Positions 1 through 4,403 of a stretch of 5,573 nt of DNA are shown one piece after another (positions within the stretch are counted from its first letter, which is position 1; each line of letters opens with the position of its first letter). Both the position numbers and the translations under genes were made by a program. Source of the stretch: JACDDK01 sp038198445 (lineage in GTDB: Bacteria; Actinomycetota; Rubrobacteria; Rubrobacterales; Rubrobacteraceae); the NCBI GenBank assembly GCA_038198445.1, contig JBBPZZ010000056.1, forward strand, positions 1 through 5,573, in the 5' to 3' direction. The notes under the pieces are model-generated. The model saw only the letters and a program-made list of their open reading frames with translations, had not been told where the DNA came from and ran no database searches.

Positions 1-180
1 GTGCTCCGTAGAGACGGGAAGGCTTCGGGATGAGTCGATCTCCATTGTGTTGTTGCGTAATTTCTCCCGCCACCTTTCTCGAAGTTCCTTCCTCTGCGTC
101 TGAACGACCGAGTAAAAACGTACGTAATCCCACAAAGGATGCCGCCAACCCAAGTCACGCCATTTTTGGTTAATATTCAG
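1..180 (-). CDS. Partial open frame running off the left edge; possible restriction endonuclease N-terminus
   Basis: An uninterrupted minus-strand frame of 60 codons continues past the left edge, so only the N-terminal part would be visible. It begins LNINQKWRDLGW and contains a basic, charged stretch (QRKELRERWREKL) that looks protein-like. I see no recognisable domain or catalytic motif. An in-frame TAG at 192-190 limits the start. The best candidate is an unusual CTG at 180-178, which overlaps the TGA of the helix-turn-helix gene and follows AGGGAG (191-186) by 5 nt; ATT at 174 and TTG at 153 are alternatives. Position argues for a restriction endonuclease: in C-protein-controlled type II systems such as PvuII, the endonuclease gene follows and overlaps the C gene, divergent from the methyltransferase. 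The other two minus-strand frames are also largely open here, so open length alone proves nothing. It could equally be a remnant or an unrelated gene. Confidence 0.35.
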   Translation of the reverse strand, partial: MNINQKWRDLGWRHPLWDYVRFYSVVQTQRKELRERWREKLRNNTMEIDSSRSLPVSTEH

Positions 181-398
181 ATGGTCTCCCTAACCATAGA
201 CTCAGGAGGATCTTCGAGTAACCGAGAAGGTTGAACATTTAGGGCTCTTGCCAGACGATGAATCATCGTCAGAGTGGGATTCCGCTCGCCGCGTTCGATC
301 CCGCCGATGTAGGTGCGGTGGATCCCCGCCCTCCCCGCCAATTCTTCCTGCGAACAACCGACCCTACCACGGTAGAGACGTACCATCTCTCCAAACAT
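177..398 (-). CDS. XRE-family helix-turn-helix regulator, probable restriction-modification controller (C) protein
   Basis: A small DNA-binding protein of 73 aa from the ATG at 398-396. Nearly all of it is a five-helix XRE/HTH_3 domain: helix 1 MFGEMVRLYRG, the SQEELAGRAG turn helix, then the recognition region IHRTYIGGIERGERNPTL. The RTYIGGIERGERNP block is typical of C proteins of type II restriction-modification systems, which bind C-box operators as dimers, activate their own C-R operon and repress the methyltransferase. The divergent methyltransferase next door, and inverted repeats in the gap, support that role. The frame stays open upstream to 596, but that would run into the methyltransferase start. 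No start has a good Shine-Dalgarno. GTG at 425-423 (82 aa) is a serious alternative, because a weak promoter would place the transcript start there and C proteins are often about 80 aa. The family is secure; the C-protein role is inferred. Confidence 0.85.
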   Translation of the reverse strand: MFGEMVRLYRGRVGCSQEELAGRAGIHRTYIGGIERGERNPTLTMIHRLARALNVQPSRLLEDPPESMVRETI

Positions 399-431
399 CC
401 GGCACTCTGCATCTCTCGAAGCCACCACGAA

Positions 432-459
432 ACAATACAAAATGCTACTTGAAAGTCTA
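432..459 (-). promoter_or_regulatory. Possible promoter for the HTH (C) gene
   Basis: Reading the minus strand, TAGACT (459-454, 4/6 to TTGACA) lies 16 nt before TATTGT (437-432, 4/6 to TATAAT). It would start transcription near 425, at the alternative GTG start of the HTH gene. Its -35 abuts the -35 of the methyltransferase promoter, so the two promoters are back to back and could not easily be used together. The match is weak, as expected for a promoter that needs an activator. Confidence 0.35.
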
Positions 460-477
460 CAGCATATGAGTATCATA
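447..477. promoter_or_regulatory. Candidate C-box operator pair over the methyltransferase promoter
   Basis: Two short inverted repeats lie in the divergent gap. The first is ACTT-GA-AAGT (447-456), covering the -35 element; the second is TATGA-GTA-TCATA (465-477), covering the -10 element. Their centres are about 19.5 bp apart, close to two helical turns, so two protein dimers could sit side by side on one face. C proteins of restriction-modification systems bind paired, imperfectly symmetric sites of this size. The two repeats do not share an obvious sequence, and A/T-rich DNA makes short symmetries by chance, so this remains a prediction. Confidence 0.45.
449..476 (+). promoter_or_regulatory. 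Sigma70-type promoter for the adenine methyltransferase
   Basis: TTGAAA (449-454, 5/6 to consensus) and TATCAT (471-476, 5/6) are separated by 16 nt. The last -10 base is 8 nt before the methyltransferase ATG at 485. A transcript would therefore begin at or within a few bases of the start codon, and no convincing Shine-Dalgarno is present. This predicts a leaderless or very short-leader mRNA. Two inverted repeats cover the two promoter elements. Confidence 0.65.
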
Positions 478-484
478 AAGTTCC

Positions 485-1363
485 ATGAATAAGCGTCGCA
501 CAGTCCCGGTCCTGAAATGGGCTGGAGGAAAGCAAGGGATAGCGGGACGTTTAGTCGAGCTTTTTCCTTCGAACTTCGACCGTTACTTTGAGCCATTCGT
601 GGGAGGTGGCAGTGTTCTGTTCACGCTTCGGCCAGAGCAGGCTATCGTGGGTGATGCCAACGAGTGGCTGATCGACACTTACAAGGCAATTCGGGAAGAC
701 CCTGTTCAGGTAGCACGGATACTAGACAGCCTAAAGAACACAAAGGAAGAGTACCTCAAGATACGTGGGATCCACCCCCAAGCACTTCCCATCTCTCAAC
801 GCGCAGCTCATCTAATATACTTGAATAAGACGTGTTTTCGTGGACTGTTTCGAGTCAATCGGCAAGGCCGGTTCAATGTACCTTATGGACGATATGACCG
901 ACGCTACTACGATCCGGATAACTTACCAGCGGTATCCAAAGCTCTGGAAGCTGTCGAGTTCCGTCGGGGAGACTTTGAGTTGTGCCTGAGCGACGTAACC
1001 GACAGAGACTTCGTATATATGGACCCCCCATACTATAAGCTCGGTGGATACTCGGACTTCAACCGCTACACGAGGGATCAATTCAGGGAGAACGACCACG
1101 TTAGACTAGCTGCTTTCTGCCGGGAACTGGATGTGAGGGGAGTAAGTTGGGCGGTCAGCAACAGCGACACGAATTTCGTACGTAAGCTGTTCGAAGGCTA
1201 TCATCTAACCGTTCTCGGCAACCGCAGGGAAATAAACCTCGACTCTCAAAACCGGCGAATCACCGAACTGCTCATCACAAATTACGCTCCAAAGCCTCAA
1301 CCCGTGCAAGAGAGGCTACTTGAAGTGGACCACTCGACAGTTCCGCGGTCAGCAAGAGGATGA
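485..1363 (+). CDS. D12-class (Dam/DpnM-like) N6-adenine DNA methyltransferase
   Basis: Transfers a methyl group from S-adenosylmethionine to the N6 of adenine in a short duplex DNA target. The 292-aa protein has the alpha-class motif order: LKWAGGK (residues 10-16, motif X), the SAM-binding EPFVGGGSVLF (36-46, motif I), D57 and N59 in GDANEW, and the catalytic DPPY (180-183) within FVYMDPPYYKL. The conserved LNKTCFRGLFRVN...FNVPYGRY region (113-136) precedes the target-recognition part, and RRITELLITNY closes the fold. Length matches Dam and M.DpnII (about 270-290 aa). It appears complete, with all catalytic motifs intact. Members methylate GATC, GATATC and other targets; the sequence alone does not settle which. 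The divergent HTH gene argues for a restriction-system methylase rather than an orphan Dam. Codon use is clearly more A/T-rich than in the genes to the right, which suggests lateral transfer. Confidence 0.95.
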   Translation: MNKRRTVPVLKWAGGKQGIAGRLVELFPSNFDRYFEPFVGGGSVLFTLRPEQAIVGDANEWLIDTYKAIREDPVQVARILDSLKNTKEEYLKIRGIHPQALPISQRAAHLIYLNKTCFRGLFRVNRQGRFNVPYGRYDRRYYDPDNLPAVSKALEAVEFRRGDFELCLSDVTDRDFVYMDPPYYKLGGYSDFNRYTRDQFRENDHVRLAAFCRELDVRGVSWAVSNSDTNFVRKLFEGYHLTVLGNRREINLDSQNRRITELLITNYAPKPQPVQERLLEVDHSTVPRSARG

Positions 1364-1371
1364 AAAATAAC

Positions 1372-1400
1372 GGCGTAGGTTAAGCGTTATCTGCGCCTTT
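1372..1400 (+). terminator. Possible rho-independent terminator after the methyltransferase
   Basis: GGCGTAG (1372-1378) can pair with CTGCGCC (1391-1397) through one G-U wobble around a 12-nt loop, followed by TTT. A competing hairpin (ATAACG 1367-1372 with CGTTAT 1385-1390) uses some of the same bases. The stem is short and the U tract brief, so this is a weak call. It lies 9 nt past the stop codon and just ahead of the tRNA promoter, where a terminator would be expected. Confidence 0.3.
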
Positions 1401-1427
1401 GACGAACTACAGGGCATCGTTTAAACT
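1399..1427 (+). promoter_or_regulatory. Promoter of the tRNA-Glu gene
   Basis: TTGACG (1399-1404, 5/6) and TAAACT (1422-1427, 4/6) are separated by exactly 17 nt. Transcription would begin near 1434, about 7 nt before the first tRNA base, a normal short 5' leader for removal by RNase P. Confidence 0.65.
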
Positions 1428-1440
1428 CTCTCCGCTCAAC

Positions 1441-1513
1441 GGCCCCATCGTCTAGAGGCCAAGGACATCGCCCTCTCACGGCGAAAACCCGGGTTCGAAC
1501 CCCGGTGGGGTCA
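1441..1513 (+). tRNA. tRNA-Glu (anticodon CTC)
   Basis: The 73-nt sequence folds into a full cloverleaf. The acceptor stem is GGCCCCA with TGGGGTC (one G-U pair), with A1513 as discriminator base. The anticodon stem TCGCC/GGCGA holds the loop CTCTCAC, giving anticodon CTC, which reads GAG glutamate codons. The T arm is CCGGG-TTCGAAC-CCCGG with the invariant TTCGA. The 3' CCA is not encoded and must be added by tRNA nucleotidyltransferase. The gene has its own promoter upstream and a hairpin terminator directly downstream, so it is a single-gene unit. It lies right beside the A/T-rich restriction-modification block. Confidence 0.96.
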
Positions 1514-1519
1514 CTCCGA

Positions 1520-1543
1520 CAAAGCCCGCTCCGGCGGGCTTTG
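1520..1543. terminator. Strong hairpin terminator shared by tRNA-Glu and the convergent PAP2-like gene
   Basis: A perfect 10-bp stem, CAAAGCCCGC (1520-1529) with GCGGGCTTTG (1534-1543), closes a 4-nt loop. The stem is GC-rich at its core and carries AAA/TTT at its base, so it can act on both strands. It begins 7 nt past the tRNA and ends one base from the stop codon of the gene on the opposite strand. Confidence 0.85.
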
Positions 1544-1544
1544 C

Positions 1545-2126
1545 TCATACCAGGAAGGTCAGCGCGAAAGCCGCGCCGACGCTTGCCCCCGCGAACGCCT
1601 GTAAAAGAGTGTGAGCCTTGAGAACAACCCTCGACCAGATCACGAGCGGCAGCGCGAGGACGAAGATGAGACCGACGGAACCGAGGAGCACCACGCCCGC
1701 GACGGCGGCGTGCCCGGCGACGGCCGAGTGGGCGCTGGCTTTCCAGAAGATGGTTAGGGCGGCGACGGTGGCCGCCGCCAATCCCATCGAAAGGGTTATA
1801 GAGAATAGAGACTGGGGCGCGTTCATTAGCGCGAGCGCGAGCAGCAGACAGACGAAGGCGGAGAGCAGGACGATAGCGGGGAGCAGGCGTTCGGCGCGGG
1901 TGGAGATCCAGAAGTCCGAGACCCGCGCCCGCCGCCGCATGAGCAGCACGTATCCCGCCACCAGGCCCGCCGCTATAAGCTCGGGGAGCGTGTAGAGCAG
2001 TGCTCCGGGCAGATCGCTTTGCGACGCGGCCACCAACACGTAGAGCGCGGTGAATATAAAGAAGGGGTTGAGCAGGTTCGTGAGCAGTCGGGGAAGGTTG
2101 CTTTCATGAGCCTGCCGGGTTGACAT
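1545..2126 (-). CDS. Divergent PAP2-superfamily-like integral membrane protein
   Basis: A 193-aa, very hydrophobic protein with about six membrane segments (roughly residues 20-35, 42-62, 82-101, 105-127, 137-160 and 175-192). Two stretches resemble the active site of type 2 phosphatidic acid phosphatases. KASAHS (129-134) corresponds to the PSGH motif with H133, and SRVVLKAHTLLQ (165-176) corresponds to SRxxxxxHxxxD, with H172 in the place of the nucleophile. The usual final aspartate is glutamine (Q176), and the first KxxxxxxRP motif is not clear. If active, it would dephosphorylate a lipid phosphate such as phosphatidate or an isoprenyl diphosphate at the membrane; activity is uncertain. 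ATG at 2126-2124 is chosen: no Shine-Dalgarno is seen, but an extended -10 lies 6 nt upstream, predicting a leaderless mRNA. Transcription ends at the hairpin shared with the tRNA. Confidence 0.8.
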   Translation of the reverse strand: MSTRQAHESNLPRLLTNLLNPFFIFTALYVLVAASQSDLPGALLYTLPELIAAGLVAGYVLLMRRRARVSDFWISTRAERLLPAIVLLSAFVCLLLALALMNAPQSLFSITLSMGLAAATVAALTIFWKASAHSAVAGHAAVAGVVLLGSVGLIFVLALPLVIWSRVVLKAHTLLQAFAGASVGAAFALTFLV

Positions 2127-2132
2127 CTGTAG

Positions 2133-2141
2133 AATCTAGCA
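2133..2141 (-). promoter_or_regulatory. Extended -10 promoter for the PAP2-like gene (leaderless)
   Basis: On the minus strand TGCTAGATT (2141-2133) is an extended -10 (TGnTAnnnT form), ending 6 nt before the ATG at 2126. No good -35 is visible at the expected distance, as is common for extended -10 promoters. The core TAGA-A-TCTA (2130-2138) is nearly palindromic and reads TAGAAT on the plus strand, so the same site might also drive the divergent gene. Confidence 0.5.
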
Positions 2142-2160
2142 TGTGCAACCATCGCGCACA

Positions 2161-2165
2161 GAAGG
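2161..2165 (+). promoter_or_regulatory. Shine-Dalgarno that selects the ATG at 2173
   Basis: GAAGG lies 7 nt before ATG 2173-2175. The longer GTG start at 2143 has no such element, so this site favours the shorter protein. Confidence 0.5.
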
Positions 2166-2172
2166 CGAAGAC

Positions 2173-2943
2173 ATGGTTTCGGCCTGGTATGACCTCGGCC
2201 TGCTGTATGCCCGTGCCGCCGACGAGACCCGCCGGGCATCCATGGGGGGATTCACGGTCGCCTGCGTGGCCGGGGCGCTGGTGCTGCTCTCGGCCCCGGT
2301 CTTCGGTACGGCGTGGGCGGGGCCGCTGGCCGGGTTGATCCCCGTGGCGGCGGGCCTGCTGGCCGGCGGTGGGTCTTTCCTCTGGCGACGGGTCTTATTC
2401 CTTAGAGAGCGAGAGACGCTGCGCGGCGAGCTGGCGGAGAGAGGGCTCGACGCCGACCGTCCGGCACGGGACGGGCTGCGCGCATACTACGACGCGCAGT
2501 TGATACTCCTGCGCTCCGAGTACGAGTTCCTGCTGAGGGTGGAGGCGCGTAAGTCCGCGCGGCTCTTCGAAGAATCGTTCGGGTTTACGCCGGAGGACCC
2601 GTTCGAGGCAGGGCCGCTGGACGTGTACCCGGACACGCCGGGGATGAGAAAGTTGCGAGAACGGTGGGAACGCCGGATCTCCGTGATGCGAGCGGGCGGT
2701 AGGGAGCATCCAGCGCTAGGCTTGAGGGAGGACCGGACCTACCGGGTCTTTCCGCGCGAGATGACCGTGCCAATGGAACTGGCGACGCGCAAGGCGTACC
2801 TGGAGATCTCACGCAACCTGTTCAAGAGACGCTACGGTGCTGGACGCGGGGACTTGCCGAAAGAGATCGAAGACCGGGTAATCAGAGACGACCGGGAGTA
2901 CGCCGCGCTGACCCGCAAGCTCACCCGAAGGCGAGACCGCTAA
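2173..2943 (+). CDS. Uncharacterised two-helix membrane protein with a long charged C-terminal region
   Basis: I do not recognise this 256-aa protein. It has a short N-terminus with the sequence WYDLGLLYARAADETRR, two adjacent transmembrane helices (about residues 26-46 and 48-70, joined by a tight GTAWAGP turn), then about 185 mostly charged residues. By the positive-inside rule (RR before the first helix, WRR after the second) both ends lie in the cytoplasm. The tail begins with a likely amphipathic or coiled-coil helix (LRERETLRGELAERGL) and ends strongly basic (LTRKLTRRRDR). No catalytic motif is evident. The frame is also open from a GTG at 2143, which would add 10 residues, but the Shine-Dalgarno supports ATG 2173. 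It is divergent from the PAP2-like gene, and its last 23 nt overlap the 3' end of the Yip1-domain gene on the other strand. The coding frame is secure; the function is unknown. Confidence 0.8.
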   Translation: MVSAWYDLGLLYARAADETRRASMGGFTVACVAGALVLLSAPVFGTAWAGPLAGLIPVAAGLLAGGGSFLWRRVLFLRERETLRGELAERGLDADRPARDGLRAYYDAQLILLRSEYEFLLRVEARKSARLFEESFGFTPEDPFEAGPLDVYPDTPGMRKLRERWERRISVMRAGGREHPALGLREDRTYRVFPREMTVPMELATRKAYLEISRNLFKRRYGAGRGDLPKEIEDRVIRDDREYAALTRKLTRRRDR

Positions 2944-3511
2944 CGAATATCTGAAGGAAGATAAAGACGATCGCCGCCGGCACGTAGGCCGTCAGGGCGG
3001 AGACGAGGGCCATCATCAGGGAGGTCCGGTAGACGTAGCGTATCCCCAGCGTCATCAGCACTAGGGTAGTGTAGGTAAAGGCGAAGGCATTCAGGACCGG
3101 GACCCAGAACAGGATCATGGCCCCGTAAGCGTAGGCGAGCATCCGGTACACGCCCCGGAAGTCTCCCACTTTCCCGACGAAAGTACGGACGGAGAGCAGG
3201 TAAGCGCCCACCAGCAAGGCCACGATAACCGGCGAGAGCAGGACGAACACGAGCGCTTCGGCTATCGACACTCCGACGGAGAGCGCGTCGTGCGAGCCGA
3301 ATATGAGGGTGAGCGCGAGCCGGAGGACAGCTGTTACGGCGGTCACGAGCATCACGAAGACCGCCGGCTCCTTTAAGGGGCCATCCTCGGATAAGCCCAG
3401 GTAGAACGTCCTGGGCGAGAGAAAGACCGCGCGTATCACCGCCGCCGCGCTCCCAACGGGACGGTCGAGGGTAAATTCCGGGGCTTTGGCTGAAACTCTA
3501 TAGCTTTCCAT
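2921..3511 (-). CDS. Yip1-domain integral membrane protein
   Basis: A 196-aa polytopic membrane protein with about five helices (near residues 50-71, 83-107, 122-141, 143-160 and 165-193). A soluble N-terminus holds the AVFLSPRTFYLGLSEDGPLKEPAVF segment in which bacterial Yip1-family proteins show an FxxP...P pattern. The FRGVYRMLAYAYGAMILFWVPVLN region (118-141) is the most family-like part, with its conserved tyrosines and the proline of the next helix. Bacterial Yip1-domain proteins have no firmly established biochemical role, although their eukaryotic relatives act in vesicle trafficking. ATG at 3511-3509 is chosen: there is no Shine-Dalgarno, but a perfect TATAAT lies 10 nt upstream, so the mRNA should have almost no leader. 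It is divergent from the small membrane protein at 3615 and convergent, with a 23-nt overlap, with the gene ending at 2943. Confidence 0.83.
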   Translation of the reverse strand: MESYRVSAKAPEFTLDRPVGSAAAVIRAVFLSPRTFYLGLSEDGPLKEPAVFVMLVTAVTAVLRLALTLIFGSHDALSVGVSIAEALVFVLLSPVIVALLVGAYLLSVRTFVGKVGDFRGVYRMLAYAYGAMILFWVPVLNAFAFTYTTLVLMTLGIRYVYRTSLMMALVSALTAYVPAAIVFIFLQIFVSGLAFG

Positions 3512-3521
3512 ATTATTAAAG

Positions 3522-3527
3522 ATTATA
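3522..3527 (-). promoter_or_regulatory. Consensus -10 (TATAAT) for the Yip1-domain gene
   Basis: TATAAT on the minus strand (3527-3522) lies 10 nt before the ATG. No convincing -35 is seen at 16-18 nt. A start 6-8 nt downstream would leave a leader of only about 2-5 nt. Confidence 0.55.
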
Positions 3528-3546
3528 CAGAGCGGGTAGATTACGC

Positions 3547-3575
3547 TTGCGAAACCGTTGACAGCAACATAGACT
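3547..3575 (+). promoter_or_regulatory. Possible promoter for the small membrane protein gene at 3615
   Basis: TTGCGA (3547-3552, 4/6) and TAGACT (3570-3575, 4/6) are separated by 17 nt, which would place the start near 3582 and give a leader of about 33 nt containing the Shine-Dalgarno. A better-looking TTGACA at 3558-3563 has no -10 at a usable distance. This is a weak call. Confidence 0.3.
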
Positions 3576-3614
3576 TACGTTCCCCAAGAGTAGTGGCGGA
3601 GAGGTGCTGCGGAG

Positions 3615-4145
3615 ATGTTCAGGTGGAAGTACTTTGCTTTGATCCTGGGGGCCGAGATTCTCTTTCTGGGCCTCGTGTCTTTCCTCGTGCCTGGAACCGT
3701 CTGGCTGTTCCTCTGCATCATTCCTATAACGCTCGCGGTGTTCCTGCTCCTGCATCGCCTGAATGGCGGCTCCGGCTCCAGGATGCGTCAGATCTCTCCT
3801 GAAGACATCACCAGGTACACGCCCAGGGGCTCGCCGCTCGAACAGCGCGGCTCCTCCCCGGATGAACTGGCCCGGCTTATAGTGGAGCGCACCACGGAGA
3901 TAAGGCGCACCCTCCAAGAATCGCCGTCCGAGGTCCAGATCGAGATGTGCGCGCTCGGGTATCACGCCTGCGTGAACGACATGATCACCCTGACCCACCT
4001 AACCAACGAGGAACTTCCAAACGCCGGCTTCCTGCGCCGGTTCGCGCTCCGGCGATCCCGCAAGAAGGCCACCGCCGTCCTGACCGGCACCAGGCAAGCC
4101 CTGCCTCAGAGCGCCCTGCGTGCCACCGCCCAGGAACAGCAGTAA
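3615..4145 (+). CDS. Uncharacterised small membrane protein with two N-terminal helices
   Basis: I do not recognise this 176-aa protein. It starts MFRWKYF and has two transmembrane helices (about residues 5-24 and 28-47) separated by a VPGT turn, so both termini are probably cytoplasmic. A linker rich in Ser, Arg and Pro (about 48-80) leads to a soluble helical part with DELARLIVERTTEIRRTLQESP and two cysteines (in EMCALGYHACVND). It ends in a basic, low-complexity tail (RRSRKKATAV...ATAQEQQ). No enzyme motif is visible. GGAGAGG (3598-3604) lies 10 nt before the ATG, a slightly long but usable Shine-Dalgarno; a second GGAG directly abuts the ATG and is too close. The gene is divergent from the Yip1-domain gene, and its stop is only 2 nt from the stop of the convergent NifU-like gene. 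The two-helix plan resembles the protein at 2173, without clear sequence similarity. Confidence 0.78.
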   Translation: MFRWKYFALILGAEILFLGLVSFLVPGTVWLFLCIIPITLAVFLLLHRLNGGSGSRMRQISPEDITRYTPRGSPLEQRGSSPDELARLIVERTTEIRRTLQESPSEVQIEMCALGYHACVNDMITLTHLTNEELPNAGFLRRFALRRSRKKATAVLTGTRQALPQSALRATAQEQQ

Positions 4146-4147
4146 GT

Positions 4148-4390
4148 CTAAACCGCGAGTATCTCCCGCACCTCGGGAACTTCACGATGGATCAAACTCT
4201 CAATCGCGTAGGCGAAATCTAGCTGCGAGAGCGGACAACCCTTGCAGGCGCCCATCATCTCTATGCTGACCGAGCCGGTCTTCTCGTCGCACTCCACCAC
4301 GCGGGCATCTCCCCCGTCCGCCCGCATCGCCGGACGCACCTTGTCCAGCGCCTCCTCGACCCGGCTTCGCATGTCCCGTTTCTCATACAT
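4148..4390 (-). CDS. NifU-like C-terminal domain Fe-S scaffold/carrier protein
   Basis: An 80-aa protein consisting essentially of one NifU C-terminal (Nfu-type) domain, which holds or delivers an iron-sulfur cluster for transfer to target enzymes in the cytoplasm. Diagnostic features are VRPAMRADGGDARVV (residues 18-32), the family's RPxLxxDGGD block, and GACKGCP (47-53), whose CxxC cysteines C49 and C52 bind a cluster shared between two subunits. The ending is typical of the family (IESLIHREVPEV). The frame stays open upstream for 37 more codons, but that extension does not resemble the family. ATG 4390-4388 is chosen because a perfect TATAAT ends 7 nt before it, indicating a leaderless mRNA that starts at this ATG; the M at 4372 is an alternative. 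It resembles stand-alone Nfu proteins that work alongside a SUF-type pathway; no other Fe-S assembly gene is in the window. Confidence 0.92.
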   Translation of the reverse strand: MYEKRDMRSRVEEALDKVRPAMRADGGDARVVECDEKTGSVSIEMMGACKGCPLSQLDFAYAIESLIHREVPEVREILAV

Positions 4391-4397
4391 CGTCCCG

Positions 4398-4403
4398 ATT
4401 ATA
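4398..4403 (-). promoter_or_regulatory. Consensus -10 (TATAAT) giving a leaderless NifU-like mRNA
   Basis: TATAAT on the minus strand (4403-4398) ends 7 nt before the ATG, so the predicted first transcribed base falls on or beside the A of the start codon. No -35 resembling TTGACA is seen 16-18 nt upstream. The surrounding TATATA is self-complementary, so weak firing toward the divergent peptidase gene is possible. Confidence 0.6.

Noticed and set aside
248..469. Plus-strand open frames of 64 and 73 codons opposite the HTH gene
   Set aside because: They are antisense shadows of the HTH gene, with no Shine-Dalgarno or recognisable product.
399..596. Longer, 139-aa version of the HTH gene starting at 596
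   Set aside because: The extension runs through the promoter region and the first 112 nt of the methyltransferase on the opposite strand, and its residues resemble no HTH protein N-terminus.
1618..1995. Plus-strand 125-codon open frame opposite the PAP2-like gene
   Set aside because: Ala/Arg/Ser-rich composition typical of the antisense of a high-GC gene; the opposite strand encodes clear membrane helices.
2120..2125. Perfect TTGACA as a -35 for the 2173 gene
   Set aside because: No -10-like hexamer lies 16-18 nt downstream; the nearest (TAGAAT, 2130) is only 4 nt away. It overlaps the start codon of the PAP2-like gene and is probably coincidental.
3558..3563. Perfect TTGACA upstream of the 3615 gene
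   Set aside because: The expected -10 position (3581-3586) reads TCCCCA; candidate -10 hexamers lie only 6 or 12 nt downstream.
3516..3998. Minus-strand 160-codon open frame opposite the two-helix protein at 3615
   Set aside because: Rich in His, Arg, Pro and Glu with no domain; it would cover the promoter region of the Yip1 gene, while the plus strand has a Shine-Dalgarno and membrane helices.
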